A stretch of DNA of 64,000 nt from DASUGC01 sp035606665 (GTDB taxonomy: Bacteria; Acidobacteriota; Vicinamibacteria; Vicinamibacterales; SCN-69-37), in assembly GCA_035606665.1 (NCBI GenBank), contig DATNEY010000032.1:186001-250000 (forward strand), written 5' to 3'. Positions 1 to 8,111 of the stretch are shown piece by piece; within the stretch, counting starts at the first letter, position 1; each line of letters begins with the position of its first letter. Under the pieces are notes generated by a model. The model was not told where the DNA came from. It saw only the letters and a program-made list of their open reading frames with translations, and searched no databases. The position numbers and the translations under genes are program-made.

Positions 1-1
1 G

Positions 2-181
2 GAGACTGTCTACTGGGCCGATCTGAAACGGAATCCTGAAAACGGATGGGCGCTCTTCGGAGTCGTCGAGGCGCTCAAAGCGCAGAAGAAGAATGAGCTG
101 GCGGCGATTGTCGAAGCGCGCTTCAAAGAACGCTGGGCCAGAGCCGACGTCCAGCTCGCGTCGTCACGCTTCGCCAGATAG
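2..181 (+). CDS. C-terminal fragment of a TPR-type protein
   Basis: The first bases are an open frame without a start, ending in TAG at 179-181 (59 residues visible). The residues YWADLKRNPENGWALFG followed by VVEALKAQKK are typical of the last tetratricopeptide-like helices found at the end of large TPR proteins. The body of the gene lies outside the window, so its role cannot be stated. Its last 18 bases overlap the 3' end of the convergent ketopantoate reductase gene. Confidence 0.6.
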   Translation, partial: ETVYWADLKRNPENGWALFGVVEALKAQKKNELAAIVEARFKERWARADVQLASSRFAR

Positions 182-1108
182 TTGGACGGGGCCGCCAGCG
201 TGCGGCTTCAGCACGGCATAGAGCGCCGACATGATCGGCGTGGGGACGCCGACTCTCGCGCCGCGACGGACGACGCTCCCCTGCAGCGCTTCGACTTCGA
301 TCCGCTTCCGGGACTGAAGGTCGATCAGAAGCGACGACCGCGTCGATGGCGGCAGCTTGATCGCGTACTTGAAGACGCGATCACGGTGATCGGCAGGCAG
401 CTTGATCCCGTGCGCGCGCGCGACGTTCGCCACTTCGACCACCGCGTCCAGGAACATGCTGCGAATGAGGTCGTCGGACCACAGAGGCCCGATGGGCAGC
501 CGCGCCGCGCCCGTAAATGCAGCAAACGGCGCGAGATACGTGAACTTCTCCCAGATCGTGTGGCGCGAGTCCACGACTGCCTCCACGACGATGTTTGCAG
601 CCGCCATGGCGTCAGCCAGCTTCTGCACACGCGGCGTGATGCCTGCCGGTGGGTTGAAGTACTCGCCGAACACGATCCTCCTGTGCGTGCCCGTTTGCCG
701 AATCAGGCCGGGGCCCTCGATCGCCGACGCGATGTACGCAGACCCGCCGAGTGTCGCCTTCTCTCCGGCGACCTCCGCAATCTGTTCCGCGCTGTCGACG
801 CCGTTCTGCAGCGTGAGCACGAATGTGTTCGGCCCGAGAAGCGGCTTGATGAGAGGAATCGCGGTGTCGTTGTCGTACGTCTTCACGGTGTGCAGCACGA
901 CGTCGACCGGACCTATGAGCGACGGATCGCTCGCCGCTTGAGCCTGCACCGTGAAGTCGCCAAGCGGACCGACGACACGCAGGCCGTGGCTTCGAATCGC
1001 GTCGCGGTGCGCCCCGCGCGCCACGAAGCTGACCTCATGGCCCTGCCGCGCAAGCAGTGCCCCATAGAAACCGCCGACGGCGCCGGCGCCGATGACCGCA
1101 ATCTTCAC
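164..1108 (-). CDS. panE: 2-dehydropantoate 2-reductase (ketopantoate reductase family)
   Basis: The 314-residue protein has the usual length for the ApbA/PanE family, which reduces ketopantoate to pantoate with NADPH in coenzyme A synthesis. The N-terminus has the Rossmann motif GAGAVGG at residues 7-13. TLQNGVDS is the conserved substrate-site turn. IWEKF, about two thirds along, carries the lysine expected to be catalytic. The start is an ATG followed at once by the strand leading into the glycine motif. Several family members act on other 2-oxo acids, and no pan gene is adjacent, so the exact substrate is inferred. The 3' end overlaps the convergent TPR gene by 18 bases. Confidence 0.85.
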   Translation of the reverse strand: MKIAVIGAGAVGGFYGALLARQGHEVSFVARGAHRDAIRSHGLRVVGPLGDFTVQAQAASDPSLIGPVDVVLHTVKTYDNDTAIPLIKPLLGPNTFVLTLQNGVDSAEQIAEVAGEKATLGGSAYIASAIEGPGLIRQTGTHRRIVFGEYFNPPAGITPRVQKLADAMAAANIVVEAVVDSRHTIWEKFTYLAPFAAFTGAARLPIGPLWSDDLIRSMFLDAVVEVANVARAHGIKLPADHRDRVFKYAIKLPPSTRSSLLIDLQSRKRIEVEALQGSVVRRGARVGVPTPIMSALYAVLKPHAGGPVQLSGEA

Positions 1109-1133
1109 GGGAACGATTGTACTTGCGCGGGCT

Positions 1134-1230
1134 CACCTCAGACACACACAGAGATCACGAAGTGGGTTTGGGGCAAACCAAACCACCTCTGTGATCTTCG
1201 TACGTCTCAGTGATCTTCGTGTGTGTCTGG
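1134..1230. repeat. Imperfect inverted repeat of CACAGA/GATCTTCG words
   Basis: The gap between panE and the next gene holds an inverted repeat. CAGACACACAC at 1139-1149 pairs exactly with GTGTGTGTCTG at 1219-1229. Inside these arms the word GTGATCTTCG and variants occur repeatedly on both strands (around 1152-1162, 1191-1200 and 1211-1219). It could form a large hairpin. No protein fits it, and it resembles the other intergenic micro-repeats of this window in style. Confidence 0.6.
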
Positions 1231-1232
1231 GG

Positions 1233-1625
1233 CTAATGCTCGCGACTATCCCCGCCGCGGATGACCTTGATGTCGCGGATGCGGGTCGTGCGGACGCCAT
1301 TGTCGAACTCGAGGTACATCCCGATCGCGGCGACGAGCCGGGTGTGGATGATCGCGCCGCCCCAGGTGCAGCCGGCGATCCTGACGTCACGATCTTCTTC
1401 GCGGTTCGCGGCAAACCAGCCGCCGCTGACGCGATAGACACCGTCGCCCAGCGCGGCGATCGAATATGCGGAGTTCCTGGTCTTGACAACGATCCAGTCG
1501 CCCACGCGCACGTCTTCCGCGCGCACGCCGTGGATGTCGTCGGCGGTCTCGACGATGCGGTCGAGGGTGCGCGCCGGCTCGGCGGGCGGAACGTGCAGAA
1601 TGGCGGTCGTCGTTGTCGCTGCCAT
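1233..1625 (-). CDS. Small hypothetical protein
   Basis: A 130-residue protein of no family I recognise. It has no signal peptide or membrane segment. The middle part (VRVGDWIVVKTRNSAYSIAALGDGVYRVSGGWF) reads like a compact beta-rich domain, and the C-terminus ends in alternating strands (MYLEFDNGVRTTRIRDIKVIRG). It lies between panE and a 76-residue ORF on the same strand, with repeat DNA on its 3' side. The frame has coding-like composition and no competing ORF of better quality, but the function is unknown. Confidence 0.5.
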   Translation of the reverse strand: MAATTTTAILHVPPAEPARTLDRIVETADDIHGVRAEDVRVGDWIVVKTRNSAYSIAALGDGVYRVSGGWFAANREEDRDVRIAGCTWGGAIIHTRLVAAIGMYLEFDNGVRTTRIRDIKVIRGGDSREH

Positions 1626-1645
1626 TGGCGAATACTCTAAACCGA

Positions 1646-1876
1646 TTACCTGATTTCCTGCTGCGCCGGAAACAGCCGGACAACGCGATACCCGTTGGCG
1701 GACTGTTCCAGCAGCATCAAGCCGGCCACGGTGCCGGTTTGAAGCGCGCCGGGAATCTGATCCAGGCTCACTTCGCTGCCGACGGCCGCGCCGCTGCTGG
1801 GTGCTGCAAGGACCTTGCCGGTACCATCGACCTCAAAAAGGCCTGAATACGTGCGCGGGTCTCCCAAATCGCCCAC
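1646..1876 (-). CDS. Small ORF, coding-like, start uncertain
   Basis: A 76-codon frame starting at GTG 1876 and ending near the next small gene. The residues GDLGDPRTYSGLFEVDGTGKVL and IPGALQTGTVAGLMLLEQS look like real protein. The same frame stays coding-like upstream of the GTG (WRVRTPDGQRRIFLSLS) back to a stop at 1946-1948, just past the end of the 773-residue gene, but no ATG, GTG or TTG is present there. Either translation starts at GTG 1876, or this is the frameshifted tail of a longer or older gene. Function unknown. Confidence 0.4.
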   Translation of the reverse strand: MGDLGDPRTYSGLFEVDGTGKVLAAPSSGAAVGSEVSLDQIPGALQTGTVAGLMLLEQSANGYRVVRLFPAQQEIR

Positions 1877-1952
1877 TGAAAGGGAGAGGAATATCCGACG
1901 CTGACCGTCGGGGGTCCGGACGCGCCACGCGCGGCAATGCCCGCATCAAAGG

Positions 1953-4274
1953 TCAATACGGACTGGCGTACCAGTACTTCGTCCGCTTCGCCCACTCCGT
2001 CGCCGGGTATTGACGATGGAGAACGGTGAAGGCCTGTCGTGAGAGCGCTCCGGTCTGCTTGTCGCTGCAGCCGTACTGCGTGCTGGTCACGGCGCGCGCA
2101 AGCGCCTCGGCCACGTCCGGATCCTTCGGCCGCGACTTCGCCCAAGTGATGGCTTCACGCGCGAGATAGTTCGGCGCCGTCCCGAACGCCGCGAGCGCTT
2201 CGAACTCACGAGTCGCACGAACGCGATCGGCCGGATCAATTACCGCTGGAGGCGGGATTCGCGACGCCTGATAGACGATCTCCGGCAATCTCGTCACCGG
2301 CGTCTCTTCGTACGGTCCCGCCACATTCCAGCTCTGCATGGGACCGAATCCGCACCACCAGAACTTCTTGATGTGAAGATCCAGCTTTTGCGACGGCCCG
2401 TTGAATCGAGGCGGAATGAAGCTGCCCTCGGCTCCCTCGGCGAGCGGAACGTAGTTGCGGAACGACGGCCAGCGGAGAATCGTCAGGATGCCCGAGTAGT
2501 GGCGGGCATCGGAATCGGCCGCGGCCAGGTAGCGATCCATCTCCGTTCGGATCGACGGCGCGAGGAATTTCAGGAGCTCCGCCGCCTTCTTGCCCTCATC
2601 GTCCCGCCGGAGCTGGACGGCGCGCGTGAACGCTTCGGTGGCGACCATCAGCCGCAGGCGCGCGGGAAGGACGGGCGACGCGGCCGCGTCGGCCAGGCGA
2701 TCGACAGGAAAACTCTCGGTTAGAGCCAGCGCCGCATCGACGTCGAACGACGGCTGAGCGGCTGGCTTCTCGGATGACTCAGACGACGAGAAACTCGAGC
2801 CAGAGGACATCGGGAAGCGCGGCGCCGCGCGCAGCCATGTCGAAAGATCGGGCGCTAGCTGCAGGCGCAACGCGCGAAACAGGTTGATGACTTCAGATGG
2901 AGTCGTCGGCGAAGGAACATCAGGGAGGCCGGCCAGGAGCCGCGAAGCTTCCGCGCGATCGCCGCGAGCGATGAGCAGGCGCGCGCGCAGGAACGCCACC
3001 GTCGCGTATGCCGGTGAGGCCGTGTCGATCGCCGCCGCTGCGCGCAGGAGATCCGGCGCGGCCGCGGTATTCGCACTCGCCTTCCAGAGAGCGGCGATGA
3101 GCCAATGCGTCGCGCGCGTCTCCGTCCAGCGGGCACGGGCGCGGTCGGCCGCCGCCTGCCCTGTCCCCTGGAGAACAAGCAACCAGTCGGTCATATCGTC
3201 GCCAGCCGCGTACTCGTCGCGACGATCGATTCCTGCGTAGTCGTATTCCGTCTCGGGACTGAGACGCGCGTCGAATCCGCGCAGGTAATCCGTGAAGTCC
3301 TGCGAGGCAATCGCACCCGGACGTCGCAGGCGCGCCGACAAGTCGCGCATGCGCTGCACCGGCCGGGCTCTGAAGGCAACGAGCCCGCGCATGCGCGTCG
3401 CCGACGTCCTGAGCGAAGCCGGAATTGATCCGTCGGCCTCGACGGCGGCCAGCAGGCGATCCGCGCGCTCGAGCACGGCGTCACGTTCCGAGCGGGGCGC
3501 CTGCTCCATCGACAGCGACTCCCGGCGCACCAGGCTCCGCGCCGCGAGGTATCTGCCGTAGTGACGCCATGGGGACGCCGGGTCGTCTCCTATTGCGAGA
3601 AAGCGCGTCACCGCGTCGTCGTATTGCATTCCGTAAAAGCTGGCGGCCGCCGTCTGATAGCTCCGATCAGCGCGCACAGCGGCGTCGGCGCCGGCAGGCG
3701 CCGGTTCGGGCAGCACAACGGGCACGCCGCCCGATCCTCCGCAGTTCGCAAACACAGTGTCCTGGGCCCGGAGCCATGCAGCTACGATTGGAGACTGATC
3801 GCCATGCTGGCTGACGCGGGCCGCGAGCGTCTGTTCAGCCAGGTCGAAGGCTTCGGCGCCGCAGTTTTCGAACGACTGGTAGTTTGCGAGAGGCCGGTCC
3901 GTCTGGAAGCGCCACGGCTCGACTTTCTGTCCGGTCTTCAGCACGCGCTCGCGGGCATCGAACCAGCCACGTGGCTGTGGAACCGGATTGATCGGCGCGG
4001 GCGAAGTTTCAAGCACGGTGTCAAAGCCATGCAATCGCCGGTACGCGCGGATGAGGTACCGCCGCTCGTACGTCGGCTGAATCACGCCGAGCGCGCCACG
4101 CTCGAACGCGGCAATATCGCCCGGCCTGACGATGTTCACGAGGATCGCCGTTTCAAAGAACATGCAGGCCGACGTCCGGTCACCTGTCGCGGAAAATGAC
4201 ACGACGACCGCCACAGCAGCGAACAGAACACGCGTAGGCCGGGCCTTCAGCCGCGGCGACGGACTCAACGCCAT
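1953..4274 (-). CDS. Secreted helical-repeat protein of unknown function
   Basis: A 773-residue protein with an N-terminal signal peptide (residues about 15-37, hydrophobic AAVAVVVSFSATG, then a Cys at the mature end). The rest is alanine- and arginine-rich helix pairs resembling degenerate TPR or Sel1-like repeats (for example ATVAFLRARLLIARGDRAEASRLLAGL). There is a serine-rich linker near residue 490 (SSGSSFSSSESSEK) and a tryptophan-rich patch, KKFWWCGFGPMQSW. Its ATG at 4274 overlaps the stop of the DUF3142 gene by 10 bases, so the two are probably translated together and work together outside the cytoplasm. I cannot assign a family. Confidence 0.7.
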   Translation of the reverse strand: MALSPSPRLKARPTRVLFAAVAVVVSFSATGDRTSACMFFETAILVNIVRPGDIAAFERGALGVIQPTYERRYLIRAYRRLHGFDTVLETSPAPINPVPQPRGWFDARERVLKTGQKVEPWRFQTDRPLANYQSFENCGAEAFDLAEQTLAARVSQHGDQSPIVAAWLRAQDTVFANCGGSGGVPVVLPEPAPAGADAAVRADRSYQTAAASFYGMQYDDAVTRFLAIGDDPASPWRHYGRYLAARSLVRRESLSMEQAPRSERDAVLERADRLLAAVEADGSIPASLRTSATRMRGLVAFRARPVQRMRDLSARLRRPGAIASQDFTDYLRGFDARLSPETEYDYAGIDRRDEYAAGDDMTDWLLVLQGTGQAAADRARARWTETRATHWLIAALWKASANTAAAPDLLRAAAAIDTASPAYATVAFLRARLLIARGDRAEASRLLAGLPDVPSPTTPSEVINLFRALRLQLAPDLSTWLRAAPRFPMSSGSSFSSSESSEKPAAQPSFDVDAALALTESFPVDRLADAAASPVLPARLRLMVATEAFTRAVQLRRDDEGKKAAELLKFLAPSIRTEMDRYLAAADSDARHYSGILTILRWPSFRNYVPLAEGAEGSFIPPRFNGPSQKLDLHIKKFWWCGFGPMQSWNVAGPYEETPVTRLPEIVYQASRIPPPAVIDPADRVRATREFEALAAFGTAPNYLAREAITWAKSRPKDPDVAEALARAVTSTQYGCSDKQTGALSRQAFTVLHRQYPATEWAKRTKYWYASPY

Positions 4275-5056
4275 TGCGGAACCTCCGCAAGCGCGCGCTT
4301 CGCAGACTCCGGCGTCCAGCCCTTTGAATTGAAGATGTAGAGGCGCCGGCCTCGGGCGATTCCTGGCGTCGGTTCAGCGAGGGAGACGCCGGCCGCGTCG
4401 AAACACGCTCGCGATCGCAGATCGCCCGCCGCGCCACGCTCCTTCAGATGCGCGGCGTTTGGCACGCCAAGCTGAAATAGCATCGGCACGACTTCATCGA
4501 CCGGCGCGCGAAGCAACGGCTCGTCGCCCAGGCACCACGAAACGAGCGCCGTCATCGAGAGCGCCCGATCGCCAAGCGCCGCCCTGGTTTCCGTCAGCAA
4601 CGCACGATAGAACCCGTGCTCCGACTCCTTCGCATCGAAATCAATCTGAAGGCCAGCCGCGCTCGATTGAGTCACGAGCTCCGCCAGTGACTGAGCCATG
4701 CCGCGAATTTGCGCGGGGTCGTACGAGGGCGGAGGCAACACGGGCGATTCGATTCGCACCACCGCCAGGAGCGGAGTGCTCTCGTCGACGAGCAGCGGAT
4801 GCCGGCGGCGTTCGACCTGCGGGCCGTCGGTTTCGAGCGTCCATGTCGCAGCAAGAAACGCGACTCCGGCTCGATGAGGATCGAGACCGCGTAGATCCTC
4901 CGGCCGATGCCACGCCCACAACATGACAGCCGGCAACGCCGACAACCTGGGACTCCGGCTGCCGGCCGCGGCTCGCGCATCGCCACGCGCCAGCACACCG
5001 GCGGCCGCGACGGCCAGCGCCAACGCGGTCGCACGGACGACAAGCCGACTCTGCAT
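4265..5056 (-). CDS. DUF3142 domain protein, secreted
   Basis: A 263-residue protein with a signal peptide (residues about 5-30). The motifs VMLWAWHRPEDLRGLDP and GLQIDFDAKESEHGFYRALL are typical of DUF3142, a TIM-barrel-like family of unknown activity. The conserved DFD in the second motif would sit at a beta-strand end, as in glycosidase-like barrels. The 3' end overlaps the start of the 773-residue helical protein by 10 bases, so both belong to one operon. A histidine phosphatase lies 10 bases upstream on the same strand. Family assignment is fairly sure; function is not known. Confidence 0.75.
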   Translation of the reverse strand: MQSRLVVRATALALAVAAAGVLARGDARAAAGSRSPRLSALPAVMLWAWHRPEDLRGLDPHRAGVAFLAATWTLETDGPQVERRRHPLLVDESTPLLAVVRIESPVLPPPSYDPAQIRGMAQSLAELVTQSSAAGLQIDFDAKESEHGFYRALLTETRAALGDRALSMTALVSWCLGDEPLLRAPVDEVVPMLFQLGVPNAAHLKERGAAGDLRSRACFDAAGVSLAEPTPGIARGRRLYIFNSKGWTPESAKRALAEVPQWR

Positions 5057-5066
5057 GAATCCGGAC

Positions 5067-5591
5067 CTAGTAGCGAATCACCATGATGGCGCCGGTCGAT
5101 GGCGTGAAGATGTAAATGCCGGTGTACTCGTCGTCTGCGATCGTCAACGCCGGTCCGCCAAATGCCTTGATGGCTTCCGGAATCGTGTTCGAGTGCCCGA
5201 CGACCAGCACGGTGTCGCGGGCGTGGGCGCCTTTGATCTTCGCGACCAGGGCGGCGTAGTCCTTGGACGGCACGACTTCGATCTTCAGCCCGAGCTTCGA
5301 GGCGAGCGGCGCGGCCGTTTCCTTCGTGCGCTTGAACTCGCTCGTGTATATGCCCTTGACGCCCGCGTCCGCGAGCATCGCCGCGAGCCGCGCTGCCCGC
5401 GCCTCACCCGCGGCTGACAACGACGGATCCGCGGGCGGACTGTTCGGTGACGCCGGCTGCATGCCCGCACCGCCGTCCGCGCGCTCGGCATGACGGACGA
5501 AGATCATCGTCTGCTGCGCCGCCGCCGGCGCGGCGACGACGAGCACCAGCAAGAGCGCATGAATGCAGCGCGCAAATACCTTTGACCTCAT
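5067..5591 (-). CDS. Secreted histidine phosphatase (phosphoglycerate mutase-like)
   Basis: A 174-residue protein starting with a signal peptide that ends near AAPAAAQQ (about residue 26). The catalytic motif VRHAERADG follows directly, giving the phospho-accepting histidine and its arginine. A second conserved histidine is in VVGHSNTIPEAI. The length fits the short SixA-like branch, but export points to a periplasmic phosphatase. The substrate is unknown. It is followed 10 bases downstream by the DUF3142 gene. Confidence 0.8.
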   Translation of the reverse strand: MRSKVFARCIHALLLVLVVAAPAAAQQTMIFVRHAERADGGAGMQPASPNSPPADPSLSAAGEARAARLAAMLADAGVKGIYTSEFKRTKETAAPLASKLGLKIEVVPSKDYAALVAKIKGAHARDTVLVVGHSNTIPEAIKAFGGPALTIADDEYTGIYIFTPSTGAIMVIRY

Positions 5592-5609
5592 CTCCTCTAA
5601 CTTCCCACT

Positions 5610-5630
5610 GCCCTTTGCCCTTTGCCCTTT
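5610..5630. repeat. Three tandem 7-bp units (GCCCTTT)
   Basis: GCCCTTT occurs three times in a row in the 40-base gap between the amino-acid permease stop and the histidine phosphatase start. It is one of several short-unit tandem arrays between genes in this window. It could vary in copy number by slippage. Confidence 0.7.
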
Positions 5631-5631
5631 G

Positions 5632-6915
5632 TCAGCGTCCGAATCTCGCTATCAGAAACAATACCGCGCCAGCCGCCAGCGCCCAGCCGCCCGCCTGGAG
5701 CTGCGCTGACGAAGCGAACACGAGGATCGCTACGCACACGATCAGCGCCAGGGCCGAAACTATCGGCCCGCCCGGGATTGTGAACGGCGCCCGGCCACTT
5801 CGTCTGAGCACCAGAACCGATACGCAGGTACCGGAATAGATCAGGAGACGCGCGACCGCGCTCACGGCCGCGAGCGACGCAAACGTACCGGAAATCGCGA
5901 GTACGAGCGTCGACAGGCACGTGAAGACGATCGCCACGTCCGGCGTCCGGTATTTCGGGTGGATGTGCGAGAACGCCTTCGGGACGTCCTGCTGCTCCGC
6001 CAGCGCAAACAGGCTGCGCGAACCCGACAGCGCGGCGCCAACGTTGTTGCCTGCCATGGAGATCGACGTGCCGACGGTCATCATGAGTGCGCCCCAGGCG
6101 CCCATCAGAATCAGCGACGCGTCGGCCAGCGGCGTCGTCGCCTTCGCGAGGCCCGGCAATGTGCCCAGCGCGACAACCTGCGCCACCGTCATCACGATGG
6201 CGACGATGAAGATCGTGGCGATCATCGCGAACGGCACGGCGCGCCTCGGATCGCGCGCCTCGCCGGCGGGAACGGGAACCACTTCGTAGCCACCGAACGC
6301 GAATATCAGCGGCAGCGCGGATGCGGACAACTGCTCGAAGCTGGGAAACGCGCCGAGTTGGACAGCCGCGAAAGAGATCTGCGGCAGACCCACGAGGATG
6401 AAGATCGCGAGCGGCGTCAGCTTCGCGATCGTGAGGATGTTCACGGCGATCGAGCTCTGCTTGATGCCGCGGATGTTGAGGCCCATGATGGCCACCACCA
6501 CGAACGACATCAGCATCATCCGCGGCGCGCCGACCCTGATGCCGGGCCAGTAGTAGCCGAGCGCGTCGGCCAGCCCGTTCAGCACGGATGCCCAGCTGGT
6601 GACGCGCGTGAACCACGCCATCCATCCGACTTCGAATCCCACGAACCGCCCGAGGGCCGCGCGCGAGTAAAGGTACGGTCCGCCGGTGTTGTCGAACCGG
6701 CTTCCCGCTTCGGCGAAGTTGAGCGCGACGGCCATCGACAGCAGGCCGACGAGGCCCACCGCAACCCAGCTCCACGAGCCGAGCCGGAGCGCGAGCGCCG
6801 CCGGCACGAGAAACACCGCGCCGCCGATGACCTGATTGACGCCGATCGCCGTAAGGTCCCACTTGCCGAGTTCGCGGCGAAGGGACGGTGAGGACGTATT
6901 GGTAGCCTCGCTCAT
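5632..6915 (-). CDS. APC-family amino-acid permease
   Basis: A 427-residue integral membrane protein with about 12 hydrophobic segments. The first, LTAIGVNQVIGGAVFLVPAA, carries the unwound GxG-type glycine motif of transmembrane helix 1 in amino acid-polyamine-cation transporters. NTGGPYLYSRAALGRFVGFEVGW is the conserved helix 3 region. Substrate cannot be read from sequence. Its ATG overlaps the stop of the GcvT-like gene by four bases (ATGA), so uptake of an amino acid or amine may be coupled to that enzyme. Confidence 0.85.
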   Translation of the reverse strand: MSEATNTSSPSLRRELGKWDLTAIGVNQVIGGAVFLVPAALALRLGSWSWVAVGLVGLLSMAVALNFAEAGSRFDNTGGPYLYSRAALGRFVGFEVGWMAWFTRVTSWASVLNGLADALGYYWPGIRVGAPRMMLMSFVVVAIMGLNIRGIKQSSIAVNILTIAKLTPLAIFILVGLPQISFAAVQLGAFPSFEQLSASALPLIFAFGGYEVVPVPAGEARDPRRAVPFAMIATIFIVAIVMTVAQVVALGTLPGLAKATTPLADASLILMGAWGALMMTVGTSISMAGNNVGAALSGSRSLFALAEQQDVPKAFSHIHPKYRTPDVAIVFTCLSTLVLAISGTFASLAAVSAVARLLIYSGTCVSVLVLRRSGRAPFTIPGGPIVSALALIVCVAILVFASSAQLQAGGWALAAGAVLFLIARFGR

Positions 6916-8111
6916 GCCGGAGGCGTCTGCGTCTTCCGTTTCGGGTTGAAGAACGGCGTCGGCACGACCGTCGCGCGCACCCGATGGCGCACGACGTCAA
7001 CGGTGTGTTCGATCTCGACCTCGGTGGCGGGTCCGGTGAACGACGACTCGATCGTCGCAAGTCCAATCATCTGTTTCAGTACGGGTGACCAGGTCGACGA
7101 CGTCATGCGTCCAACCTGACGGGTGCCGGCAAACACGGGCACGGCGACACGCGAGGCTGTGGCCACCGCGAGTGGCGGCAGGCCGACGGCGCAATACAGC
7201 GACTCGACGTCCGTCCATTCCACGGCCAGGCCGACGACGCGCCTCGGAACTCCCGCGCGCTTCTGCGAAACGAGCGCATCGCGGCCGATGAACTGCGGTT
7301 TGTGCAGATCGACGAGCCGATCGAATCCCAGCTCGAACGGCGTGTAGTACTGCGATGTCGTCAGCGCCTTTCGCGAGCTGAAGAAGTCCACGTCTGTGAG
7401 CAGCAGGCCGGCCTCGATTCGCGAAACGTCGAGCGCGAGAAGACCGGTCGGCCGGATGCCGAACGGCGTACCTCCGGAGATCAGGGTGTCCCAGATAAGG
7501 CCGGCATCCTCACGCGCCATCCAGACTTCGTAACCGAGGTCGCCGGTGTATCCGGTCCGTGTGATCTCGACCTCCTTGCCCGCGATGACGGCCGGCGTGA
7601 GGTGGAAGTACTTCAGCGCGTCGATGTCCGCCTCGGCGATGGCACGCAGGACACCGGCCGAGGTGGGGCCCTGGATCGACAGCGCCGCCACGCGCTCCGA
7701 CACATCGTCTATCTGTACGTCGAGGCCCGCGGCGTTCTGCCGCAGCCAACGCAGGTTGGGATCGGCGGCGGTCCAGTGGAACGCCCGCTCGTCCGCGCGC
7801 ATCACCAGGCCGTCGTCCAGGATCCGGCCGTGTTCGTCGCACCACGGCGCGTAGATCACCTGGCCGGGTCCCATCCGCCCGGCATCGCGCGTGATGACGC
7901 GGTTCACGAGCGTCACGACGTCGCGGCCGCTGAGGTCGTACTTGAACAGGGGCGACACGTCGATGAGGGCCGCCGCGTTCCGGATCGCGTTGTATTCGTG
8001 CTCGTGCAGCGGCTCGTACGAGCTCGGCGCGTAGAAGCCCGCCCAGTCGCGGTAGCTCAGGCTCTCGCAGAGAGGGAACGTGCGGTCATGGAACGGGGTG
8101 CCGACGGGCAT
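6912..8111 (-). CDS. GcvT-like aminomethyltransferase family protein
   Basis: A 399-residue protein of the folate-binding glycine-cleavage T family. DVSPLFKYDLSGRDVVTLVNRVITRD and GYTGDLGYEVWM are the conserved folate-domain motifs, and a C-terminal barrel follows (GLATIESSFTGPATEVEIEH). I chose ATG 8111 (MPVGTPFHDRTF) because the extra upstream residues are non-family and lie inside the preceding gene. Even so it overlaps that gene by 26 bases. No gcvH or gcvP is nearby, so it may be a dimethylglycine- or sarcosine-type demethylase rather than the true T protein. It overlaps the downstream amino-acid permease by four bases. Confidence 0.8.
   Translation of the reverse strand: MPVGTPFHDRTFPLCESLSYRDWAGFYAPSSYEPLHEHEYNAIRNAAALIDVSPLFKYDLSGRDVVTLVNRVITRDAGRMGPGQVIYAPWCDEHGRILDDGLVMRADERAFHWTAADPNLRWLRQNAAGLDVQIDDVSERVAALSIQGPTSAGVLRAIAEADIDALKYFHLTPAVIAGKEVEITRTGYTGDLGYEVWMAREDAGLIWDTLISGGTPFGIRPTGLLALDVSRIEAGLLLTDVDFFSSRKALTTSQYYTPFELGFDRLVDLHKPQFIGRDALVSQKRAGVPRRVVGLAVEWTDVESLYCAVGLPPLAVATASRVAVPVFAGTRQVGRMTSSTWSPVLKQMIGLATIESSFTGPATEVEIEHTVDVVRHRVRATVVPTPFFNPKRKTQTPPA

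Noticed and set aside
182..1213. Long plus-strand ORF opposite panE
   Set aside because: It is rich in Arg, His and Asp and has no domain; it is the mirror frame of the real panE gene, as are most long antisense ORFs in this GC-rich DNA.
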